64,000 nucleotides of DNA from Anaeramoeba flamelloides (lineage: Eukaryota > Metamonada > Anaeramoebidae). Below the pieces are notes generated by a model. The model saw nothing but the letters and a program-made list of their open reading frames with translations. It ran no database searches and had not been told where the DNA came from. The stretch lies in NCBI GenBank assembly GCA_027625915.1, contig JANTQA010000057.1, forward strand, positions 372,001-436,000. The letters run 5' to 3'. Positions 32,746 through 41,992 of the stretch are shown in pieces (positions within the stretch are counted from its first letter, which is position 1; every line of letters starts with the position of its first letter). Both the position numbers and the translations under genes were made by a program.

Positions 32746-34459
32746 TTGAGAACACCTCTCTACTTTCTAAAATGTTTGTCTAGAAATTGTAATTAAGAAT
32801 AATAATTATCTTTATCATAAATCATTGGCAAGTAAAATAGTGATTCTTTATTCTCTATAATATCAAAGATATTAATCATATTATTTTCACTAATTTGAAT
32901 TAATTCTTTAATCATAATTATCCATTTTATTTCATAGAATGGGCCTCGTTAGGTTTTTTTTTAGTCCCTTAAAAAATGATCGATATCTTCGTTTGTATCT
33001 AGTTGAAATATTTTTTTACATAAATTGCAAGATTTCTTTGTTATTTTATTCTCATCATATATTTAAGAATATATGTTTAAGTAATTTGTGGGATATCTCG
33101 GTTTTAAGATGGTCGTAGAACTCTTCCATTAAAAATATTTTTGTTGTTCACCTTTTTTATAATTTAAGAAAAAAAAAGAAAATTAAAAAAATTTCTTTTT
33201 ATTTCTTAAATTAAATAGAAAACTTAAACACAACTGTTTATTAATATAGTTATCGTAACTATTCATTCTTTAATATTCCTAACATTTCCATCTAGAACTA
33301 TTACTTCTTAGAGTTCTCTATATTGATTAAGATTTGCTTTTAATAATTTTAAATTCACTATTTCCCAATTAATATTCTCATTATCTTTTGGAGAAAACTA
33401 TACATTTTTTGATATGCTATCAAAACCACAAGATATTCGAATTTATTTTTGAGTTTGCATCTTTTTTTGAAGATTGAAATTCTGAATGAGTCTATTTTTA
33501 CTTCAATTTTTTAAATTATTCTTGGAGAGTATATCGATTAATATTTAAAAAATTTGTGACTTTTTTATTTATCCAACATCTATTGTGTTGCAATATTTTG
33601 GGGTTAAATTAACAATTAAAAATCTACAAAATAATTAACTTGTGTATATTGATTTGATGATTCAGTAAATTTACCCCATTTGCTAATTTTTGTTGTTAAA
33701 AATCATTTTGATTTTTTTAAAAATTGTCTTTTTACTTTTCTATTCACTTTTTTGAAGTTTTTTATCCTTATCTAACAAAATTCCTAAAGATTTTTGTTTT
33801 TATAATTGTTTTGATTTTAAAGTTTTATCAATAGTTTGATTCATTCAAATTCTTCGATAATATGATAAATTATTTCGAACTTTTTGTCAAATTCTGGAAT
33901 AAGTCCTTCTATTATTAAAATCAAATAAAAAATTTTGTTTTTTAAGAATTTTTTAGACAATTTTTTCTTTTTTGATCGATCTATTCTAAAACAAAAGATG
34001 AGAGTAAAGATTGTTGTTCAATACACTAAATAGATACCTAGTTTGGAAATATTTAAAAGTTTTATATCTCAATGTATTTATCCCATTACGAAATTATCTT
34101 TTTCATTTAGAATCATCATTGGAATTTAATCAAGCAATTGTATAAAATAAAAAGGGTATATTTATAGAAAAAGAGGTCATCAATTTCAAATTAAGGTTCT
34201 TCATATAACGAATAATTTTTATGATGAACTGGGTAATTGTTCGTTTTTTTTTTCTTTTAAAACCAATCTACAAATAAGATTTAATATCTAATTTTTCAAA
34301 TATGTAAAAAAAAAATTATATCGGATAGTAAATATTTTTCCAATATATTAATAATCAATTTTAAAATATCTCCAAAGAAAAAAAAAAAAAAGGGGGGGGT
34401 TAAATAAATAAATTGAATTAACTAAAAAGGGTAAATGAATTTTATTATATATATATTCA

Positions 34460-37400
34460 TCACTTATTTCCTTCCATTGGGAAAAAAATTTTATTTTTCA
34501 ATTGAATGACAAAATTATATAATTCTTTAGATTCGATTGCTGAAGGCAATTGTAAGATTAGTTTTGATTTGGAATTAATTTCAAATTCAACTATTGTAGG
34601 ATTTTTTCTGGAAATTTTACATTTGGTATCCCTGGAAAAGGGAAATGGTGATTGTTTTAAAATGTTTGAAGAATCAAAAAAATCGTTAATAATGATTTGA
34701 TCTGATTTAAAGAAGATTTTGATTGTTGATTGTTTTAAAAACTGTAGAGTTGTGGAGGATAGAATTCGGCCAGACCAATGTGGAGAACGATTTAAATCAT
34801 TGTTAGGTAATACTTGGAATATATTGGTAATTGTTTGAAGGTCTTTTTGATTTTTAAGTTTCATAAATAATTTACCTTTGGTCTCTGGAAATATCATTGT
34901 TATCAAGGCGTTTAATTCATTATGTATCTTCAAGAAAATTGTGCTGACTGGTGAATTTATTGTAGGTTGGCCATCTCTTTTCATAATTAGATAGTCTTCT
35001 TTTAATATCATTTTACCTTTGCCTAACTTTTCATTTTTTTTATTTAGTAATATTATTTTAAAGCTTTGTCTTTTTTTCGTACCTTCATCATCACCAACGC
35101 CATCGACGTCATCATTATCATCATCATCAAGTTCATCACTATCTTTCTCATCTTTTCTGGGTGTTTTTCGATTTAAGAATTTTAAAAATAATAAATTTTT
35201 GATGTAATATTCTGAAAATTGTTCTCTTTCTTTCTCATTTCTAAATTTTATTAATATTTTTTTTTTATCCTTTAGGATTAATTGGGTGATTAAAAGTTCG
35301 TTATTAAGTTCATTATGTTCAATATCCTTTATATGATTTTTTGCTTTTAATGGTTCTAAATCTAGATATAAATTTCCATTATGAATCTTTAATTTACCTT
35401 CATCAATTTGGGTTTTCGAATTATTTAATTCAATAATTTTATAAGTTGGCGAATTATAATTTTCATAAAGCTTTAAGATTCTTTTTTTTTTTTTGTATAA
35501 TAAATTATCAAAATAAGTTTGCAATTTAATTGATTTAAATCTAATTAAAAATTCTTTTGATAGATTTACGAAGAGGATTTTTCCAATTTTAGGTGTTTTT
35601 AAGCTTGATTGGTATTTGATACTTGAAATAGATCCTTCAAACAGATTTCTTTTAATGTCAAAAAGAGAAATATTACTTTTGGTAATGCAAAGTTGTGAGA
35701 CTCCAATGATTTTATGGGTTTTTTTCTCAAGAATTTTAATTTCAAATTCTTTCATTCCTTTTTTCTTAGTATCATTGTTGTTTTTATAACTGTTGCTGCC
35801 ACCACCTTCAGTAATAACAGTACTATTGCTTGTACTCTCGATACTATTATTATTACCATTGCTAATTTTCAATTTATTTTTATTTTTAGATTTTGATCGT
35901 TTTTTAATTATTTTTTTAATTTTTAATTTTAATTTACTTTTCTTGTTAGTTCTTTTTGTATTCTTTTCTTTTTGTTTTAATTCTTCTTTCTCTCTTTTGA
36001 AAATTTGAATAAATTCTTTTAAATCTTCAATTGTTTTAAATTCCATTCCAAAGTTTTGATGTTTAATTCGCAAAATAATTTTCCTTTTAGAATATTTAAT
36101 TTTTATTTGATCAATTCTATCAGAATATATTTCCCCGTCAACATTTTCTAATTTAATAATTGTTTTTGAAATATATAAAGAACTAGTACCAATTATTTTA
36201 TCATTTTTATTTAAGATCCCAATATTGAAGTTTTTTTCATCTTTATTATTGTTATCATTATCATGATTTTCTTTATCTTTGCTATTGCGGTTGTTGTTGT
36301 CGGTGTTGTTGTTGGTGGTGTTGGTGGTGTTGGTGGTGTTGGTGGTGTTGTCGGTGTTGTCGGTGTTGTCGGTGTTGTCGGTGTTGTCAGTGTTGTTGTC
36401 AGTGTTGTTGTTGCTGCTGCTGCTGCTGCTATCACTGCTGCTAGTGCTGCTGTTGTTATCGTTGCCGTTGACATTTTCATTTCCATTGATATTGTTATTG
36501 TAAATATTTTTGTAATCATTCTTTTTTGTGTAATTTTGATAATTTTCTTTTTTCAAAATTTCTTTATTATTGATTAGATTTTTAATTATTTGTTGAAAAA
36601 AATCTTCAAAATCGTGACTTTTTTTAAATCGAATAAAATATTTTTTTTCATAAATTATTAATATTCCAATATTTTTTTTTTTATGAAGTATTATGAAATT
36701 AATGAATTCTAATCCACAAACTATAGGGTGGATTTCTGGTAAAATCATCGTTATTTGTTTATTTTCAAAATAAATTGTACATTTGTCTTTATATTTGCCT
36801 CTTGGGTTTTTTAAATAAACAATGAATTCTTTTTTTTCTTCAGCACTATTATTATTGCTGTTAATTTTTTGTAATTCGCTTAGTGATTTATCATTTTTTA
36901 TAGAGTTATGATTTTCATTCCATTTTTGAACTAATTCTTTTGTTTTTTTCGATTCAATCAAATCAGTAATTTTTAAAACAGTGCCATGAATAGGGCAATG
37001 GCCATTCATTTTAATTTCTTCTTCAATGCGCTTCCTTTCAAAAGTATCGCTGCATGGTGTAATTACAGGATCTGCAAATATTTCAGAAGAAATTGGACAC
37101 CTCAGATTATCAAAAGAAACCTTTTCAATAATTGATTCATCTTCTTGCTTCTTTTCATGATGATCATCATTTTTATGATCAATTCCATTTTTGGGGGTTT
37201 GGTCATCTTTATTATTATTTGGATCCTTTGATAAGTTATTTTGATCTTTTAATTCATTTTCTATGTGGTCTAAATTTTGTTTTTGCATTTTTAATAATTG
37301 TTCTTCAGTTTCAATAACTAAATCATCAAATTCATTCAGATTTATTAATTCGTTTTTAAATTCCTTTAATTCTTTCTCCACCTCATCAAACCCACTCTCA

Positions 37401-39469
37401 GATAATTCACTGTAGCTTTTTTCACTGATTGAAAAGGTCATATCATCAAAATCATCTACTTCAGCTAGCTGCTTTTCCAATTCTAAAAATTCCTTGTCCT
37501 GGCACTCAAGTTCTTTTTCAATATGATCATTGGTTTTGTTGTCACTGTCGACCGGTTTGATTTCAACATATTTTTCTTTTGTAAATTTATTTTCATTTCC
37601 TGATCTAGATCCAGATCCAGATTTAAATTGTGATAATGGTGAAGTTGTTTCATTTTCATTTTGAACTTTCCGAATTGTTTTCATTATAGTTTTAATTTTT
37701 GTTGATGTTTCTTCTTTCGTTCCATTTTCATTTTCATTTTCATTTTCATTTTCATTTTCATTTTCATTTTTCTTTCCTTGTTTTTCAAGTTCTTCTTCAT
37801 TTTCGTTTTCTTGTTCATTTTCTTTTTCTGTTTCCTGTTTTTGTTTTTTATTAATCGATTTTTCGTTGTGATTTTCTATTGTTTCTTGTTTATTTAAATT
37901 TTGTTCATTTTTTGTTTTTTGGCCATGTTTCTCTACAATACCTCTTTCTTGATCTTTTTTCTCAAATTGGATCTTCTTGATTTGTTTTTCTTCTAATGTT
38001 GAATTGTCTTCTTCGGGTTCGGTTTGGTTTATTTCAGAATCCAATCCTTTTTCGTGGGAATCTAAATTAAGTAGATTAATGTAATAAATTAAATTACTAT
38101 TTTCTGTAAGATTTTGATTTAATGTATCTTTATATGTTTGTATTTTTGATTGAAATTGTGGTTGTGATTGATTTAAGTTAATTGTTTCATTTCCCCCAGG
38201 TGTTTTGATTTGTTCCTCATCATTCATGGAAGTCTGAAATTTATTTTCAACTTTCCTCTCTTCTCCCCATTTCTCATGTTTGTTATCATTTCCAATTTCT
38301 TCTTGTTTTTCTTCTTTTTTTTCTTCTAAGGAACTTTCTGAGCTATCACCAAGATCAAAACCATCAACAACCAAGTCTTTGATTCGTTTTTGTTCTTGTT
38401 CTAATAATTGTTTTTCTTTTAACAGTTCCTCATCTGCTACAATTTTCTCATATTCGTTCTCATTCTCATTGTCGCTTGAATATTCTAAAAAAGAACGGGA
38501 ATTTAGTAAAGAAGAAGCACCAAATTCATATTCACTATTCGAGGAATTAGACAAATCAAAAATTTGATCATCTTTCCCAAAGAGGTTTAAATCGAAATTA
38601 TTTTTTCTTAATTCTGATTGTACTTTTTCTTTTTCTTTTTCTTTTTCTTTTGATTTCCCTTTTTCTTTTTCTTTTTCAATATTAGCTTCAGAAGAGAATT
38701 CTGAGAAACTTTCAGAACTGAATTCCGTGAAATTTTCAGAACTGAGACCAATTCTAGTATTTCCTTTTGTTATGGGTTTTCCTCGTGTTTTTCTTTTCTT
38801 TGTGGTTGCGTTTCTTTTTTTGTTCTTTTGATTTTGGCTTTTGTTATTTGAATCTTTTTCCCTCAGATTTGGTGAATCTTTGGCAAAAAATCCCTTGGCG
38901 TTCAATAATTCGTGGTTTGAGTCATTGTTTTGAAATTCACTGGATTCTTTTTCGGGTTTAGGTTCTTGGTTTGGGATTTTTAAAGAATAATTTTCTTTTT
39001 GCAATTTCCCATCGTTACTTTCAAAAGATTTTGAGTTGTTGTTTTTTGTTAAATTTGTAATTGTTTTGCATTTTTCTTGTTCTTTTTCAATTTCTTTTTC
39101 TTTTTGTTTAATTTTTTCTTTTTCTTTTTCTTTTTCTTTTTCTTTTTCTTTTTGTATAATTTTTTCTTTTTCATTTTCATTTTCTTTTACTCGTTCTTGT
39201 TCTTGTTCTTGTTTTTTGATTGTTTTTATATTCCCTTTGTTAAACGGGAAAATGCTTTCTCCAGATTCCAAAACGTCTGAAACATAATCTTGACCAAATA
39301 GAAACTCATTTTGATCATTTTTTATTAAATTGATTTTTTCGTCATTAAAAATATTCCTTAATTCAAGAATTGAAATAAGTTCTGTGATGGTGAGTTCATT
39401 GGGATTATTTAGTGGAACCCTCATTTTGTAATTTCCAATATGCGCAACTAAATAGAATTTTATCGACAT
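34460..39469 (-). CDS. U-box E3 ligase-like protein with about six tandem PH-like modules
   Basis: A single-exon frame of 1669 residues. Residues 1-75 look like a beta-grasp (ubiquitin-like) fold ending VSDVLESGESIF. Residues about 80-770 are low-complexity and acidic/basic (EKEKEK and ENENEN runs). A U-box follows at about 783-855 (LRCPISSEIFADPVITPC, DTFERKRIEEEI, HCPIHG, DLIESKKTKELVQKW). U-boxes recruit E2 enzymes and pass ubiquitin to substrates. After it come six related segments of about 85-100 residues, at about 880-963, 1078-1163, 1241-1330, 1343-1426, 1470-1553 and 1563-1666. Each has alternating beta strands and a terminal amphipathic helix containing patterns like IRFK..DFEDFF or MEFKTIEDLKEFI, as in PH/GRAM-type folds. 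An NTDNTD/NTT tract lies between the first and second. The U-box is recognised with confidence; the PH-like reading is inferred from pattern only. A membrane-lipid-directed ubiquitin ligase is plausible. Confidence 0.8.
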   Translation of the reverse strand: MSIKFYLVAHIGNYKMRVPLNNPNELTITELISILELRNIFNDEKINLIKNDQNEFLFGQDYVSDVLESGESIFPFNKGNIKTIKKQEQEQERVKENENEKEKIIQKEKEKEKEKEKEKIKQKEKEIEKEQEKCKTITNLTKNNNSKSFESNDGKLQKENYSLKIPNQEPKPEKESSEFQNNDSNHELLNAKGFFAKDSPNLREKDSNNKSQNQKNKKRNATTKKRKTRGKPITKGNTRIGLSSENFTEFSSESFSEFSSEANIEKEKEKGKSKEKEKEKEKVQSELRKNNFDLNLFGKDDQIFDLSNSSNSEYEFGASSLLNSRSFLEYSSDNENENEYEKIVADEELLKEKQLLEQEQKRIKDLVVDGFDLGDSSESSLEEKKEEKQEEIGNDNKHEKWGEERKVENKFQTSMNDEEQIKTPGGNETINLNQSQPQFQSKIQTYKDTLNQNLTENSNLIYYINLLNLDSHEKGLDSEINQTEPEEDNSTLEEKQIKKIQFEKKDQERGIVEKHGQKTKNEQNLNKQETIENHNEKSINKKQKQETEKENEQENENEEELEKQGKKNENENENENENENENGTKEETSTKIKTIMKTIRKVQNENETTSPLSQFKSGSGSRSGNENKFTKEKYVEIKPVDSDNKTNDHIEKELECQDKEFLELEKQLAEVDDFDDMTFSISEKSYSELSESGFDEVEKELKEFKNELINLNEFDDLVIETEEQLLKMQKQNLDHIENELKDQNNLSKDPNNNKDDQTPKNGIDHKNDDHHEKKQEDESIIEKVSFDNLRCPISSEIFADPVITPCSDTFERKRIEEEIKMNGHCPIHGTVLKITDLIESKKTKELVQKWNENHNSIKNDKSLSELQKINSNNNSAEEKKEFIVYLKNPRGKYKDKCTIYFENKQITMILPEIHPIVCGLEFINFIILHKKKNIGILIIYEKKYFIRFKKSHDFEDFFQQIIKNLINNKEILKKENYQNYTKKNDYKNIYNNNINGNENVNGNDNNSSTSSSDSSSSSSNNNTDNNTDNTDNTDNTDNTDNTTNTTNTTNTTNNNTDNNNRNSKDKENHDNDNNNKDEKNFNIGILNKNDKIIGTSSLYISKTIIKLENVDGEIYSDRIDQIKIKYSKRKIILRIKHQNFGMEFKTIEDLKEFIQIFKREKEELKQKEKNTKRTNKKSKLKLKIKKIIKKRSKSKNKNKLKISNGNNNSIESTSNSTVITEGGGSNSYKNNNDTKKKGMKEFEIKILEKKTHKIIGVSQLCITKSNISLFDIKRNLFEGSISSIKYQSSLKTPKIGKILFVNLSKEFLIRFKSIKLQTYFDNLLYKKKKRILKLYENYNSPTYKIIELNNSKTQIDEGKLKIHNGNLYLDLEPLKAKNHIKDIEHNELNNELLITQLILKDKKKILIKFRNEKEREQFSEYYIKNLLFLKFLNRKTPRKDEKDSDELDDDDNDDVDGVGDDEGTKKRQSFKIILLNKKNEKLGKGKMILKEDYLIMKRDGQPTINSPVSTIFLKIHNELNALITMIFPETKGKLFMKLKNQKDLQTITNIFQVLPNNDLNRSPHWSGRILSSTTLQFLKQSTIKIFFKSDQIIINDFFDSSNILKQSPFPFSRDTKCKISRKNPTIVEFEINSKSKLILQLPSAIESKELYNFVIQLKNKIFFPMEGNK
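36290..36430 (-). repeat. Trinucleotide/nonanucleotide repeat coding Asn/Thr/Asp tract
   Basis: Tandem GTTGTCGGT/GTTGGTGGT units on the plus strand encode alternating NTD and NTT triplets in the U-box protein linker, followed by a serine-rich run from GCTGCT repeats. Units are nearly identical, so length variation between strains is likely. Confidence 0.85.
37720..37775 (-). repeat. Hexanucleotide repeat coding (EN)n
   Basis: Consecutive TTTTCA units on the plus strand encode an ENENEN run within the U-box protein's low-complexity region. A comparable TTTTTC run at about 39106-39160 encodes the EKEKEK tract near the N-terminus. Confidence 0.85.
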
Positions 39470-41992
39470 TGCAGAAGAAAATTATCCAAAACTGATTAAA
39501 TAAAAGAAAAATTTTTCCTTTTATTTTTTGGGTTGTGAAAAAACAAAAAGGGCTTTCAAAAATAAATCTCCAAATTAGTGTTTTGACAAAAAATAAAAAA
39601 TATTAATCTTGTTTTTTTAGGATGTTATGTTTTTTGACTTTCTTTTTAAAAAGAGCTTGTTAAGCAAATTCATGTTTTGTCATTTTTCGGATAAAATGGA
39701 TTTTTTAGTGGAGTTTATAGTTGTGATTCTAGGATAATTTTTGTGTAATTAAAAGAAAATTCTGACAACCTGAGTCTGTGATTAAAAATAGATCAAAAAC
39801 TCGAAAAAAAGTAAAAATATTTTTTAAAAAACAAAAATTTTAAAATTTTCTTATTAGAAAACTGTTTCGAAAATTTTATTAGAGAAAATAAAAGGGAAAC
39901 AATTTCTTTTTGACTTTGATTAGGTTTTGGTGGATTAAAGGTAGTGGAAAAGTTGTCCAATATGCCTGTGTATTAAAAATTATTGAAAAAAATAAGACAA
40001 CTTTAAGGTAAATCTTGATCTATTTTTTAATTGAGTTTTGAAAGAAAAAATACGATAAATCTCGGAACAATTTTCTACACTTTTCTCTCATTTACCAAAC
40101 CATCATAAAAAAATTTCACATTTCGTTTTCCATTGTTTGTTAGTCTTCATTTTATGTTTTTTACTTTTTACAAATTAAGGATTAAATTTAATGGTTCTTT
40201 TTGTGATCTCTTTTTATTTATTGGTAATTTTTTTGTAGATAAGTCCTACGATTGTGAACAAAAATGATCATTAAAGAAATCAAGGTTTTTGAATTTACCA
40301 TTGATAGTCTTCATAAATCAAATCTCTTTTTAAATATTAAAAACTGGTAATAGAAATTTAAACAGAGATAAAATTTTATCTTGTTATTATTTTTTTATTC
40401 TTCTTTTGGTATTGGTTTCTTATTGGAACAATGATTACTTTTTAAATTTTATCAAATTTCAAAACTGTTCAAATTCTCAATTTATTTTAAAATAGTCAAT
40501 TCTATTGAAATATATTGGCTGTTGGTCTTGAAAAAATCCCTTAGGGGGTCGGTTAATGCGTTAGGGTAGCTTACGATATTTTAGGGTTTATTTGGCAAGG
40601 ATACTATAAAAATTTTGCAAGGATTTTGAAACAAAAATAATTAATATTGGAATTAGACTTGTGGAACTTGTTTTAGAGGGGGGGGGATCCATTTAACAAT
40701 AACTTTGGATTATTAAATTTGGATTTCGGACAAATTTTTAAAAATTTTAGTATTGATCATTTCTACACTTTTGATTGTCGACAATTTAAGCAATAAAAGA
40801 CCAATAACAAAATAATCTTTTTGATTTTTCATCCCATTATAACAGTTCAAAACTATTAAAAACTTATATACTGATAGAAAATAATCAAGAAACTCTTCAA
40901 AAATACTAAATAATCCAATTTGACCAATTATAAAATTTGATAAATTTCAAATTTAATAAATCACCCTTCTTATCAGAACTAATTTTTAAGAAAACATCCC
41001 AATAAACAACAAAAAAGTACATTGCAAATAATTCGAGATTAAAAATTAAAAGCTATTGCTGACAATGTTAATGTTTAAAAGGAAAAGGAAAAAGAAGTGA
41101 AAATTGTTACCCAATATTATTAAAATACAAGTGTTTTATTGCCAAAATAATCGATATGTACCTCTTGTGTACCAAAATTCATATACTAATTCTGAAGTTT
41201 TCAAATATTTGTTGTTATTCCCACTATTTCGAAATGTGTACTGTGTTTTATTGTTCTTGTCGGCTTCAATCATTAAACGATCAAAGAAACAGATAAAAAA
41301 CAATAAGTAAATCTTGTACTTGTTTCATAAAGTTCTATTATTAAAGAGGAAATTCCAAAAAAGAAGTACCAAATTAAAAAATATTATCTTAAAGAAAAGA
41401 GTAGATTTCTGATAAAAATATCAAACTCAATTCAAAAAAAAAATCATAAAAAATAATTCCAAAAAAATTTCAACAAATTGCATTCCTAATTAAATCTTTA
41501 CTCACAAAACTCAAGACGTTAACAATCAAAATCGATTTGAACTTTGGTATCCTATTGGGTTGTTATTTAGAGGATAAATATAAAGAAGAAGAAAAAAATA
41601 TGGTTTTTGAATGGAATCATGGATTTTGTAAGTTTTGTATCGCCTTATTTTGATCATTGTATAAGGAAAAACCAAACAACAATTTTCGAACAATTTTGAA
41701 TTCTGGCTTCAACACAAATACTTTTTCCACAAAAAAGAAATTTTATTTTAAAAGAGTATTTTTCAACAGAATCAATCAATTCTTTTTTCATAAAAAACCC
41801 TCAAAACTTTACAATATAATTAAAAAATTCAAGATTTTGATTTGTTTTTTTCCTATTATATTAATTCGTGTGATTGGTGTGTTTTTCAGAACAAAACTGA
41901 AGAATATAAATTTATATTTTATTTTTTCATTTTTTAACTTGCCAAAAATTTCCAACAAATAAATAAAAAAGAAATAACCGTTAATAAATTAA
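39470..41992. other. Divergent intergenic region (U-box gene / Byr4-like gene)
   Basis: This 2.5-kb region between two outward-facing starts includes a family J fragment at about 40430-40960 and a G-run at 40677-40686. A short methionine-led frame at 41657-41962 lies just upstream of the next gene; it is phenylalanine/lysine/asparagine-rich and resembles translated AT-rich leader, so I do not call it a gene. Confidence 0.6.
40430..40960. mobile_element. TIR element, family J copy 2 (short form)
   Basis: The left end contains TTTATCAAATTTCAAA and the right end TTTGATAAATTTCAAAT-type mirror sequence. AATAATCAAGAAACTCTTC and CAAAATAATCTTTTTGATTT match 15296-16716. It lacks the nested family K element and much of the interior of copy 1, so it is an internally deleted or ancestral short form. 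Confidence 0.6.

Larger units (their letters stand above)
30735..34459. other. Gene-free stretch upstream of DLD and downstream of the U-box gene
   Basis: It contains the dehydrogenase promoter side, with a family H palindrome at 30863-31075, a family K element near 32546-32745, and otherwise AT-rich sequence without long frames. A G-run lies at about 34393-34400 next to the U-box gene 3' end. No RNA gene was recognised. Confidence 0.6.

Noticed and set aside
36211-36577. Threonine- or valine-rich frames overlapping the U-box gene
   Set aside because: They are alternate-frame readings of the Asn/Thr/Asp trinucleotide tract in the U-box protein.
41657-41962. 101-residue frame just upstream of the Byr4-like gene
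   Set aside because: F/K/N/I-dominated composition typical of translated AT-rich DNA; not joined in frame to the gene by a visible splice pair.
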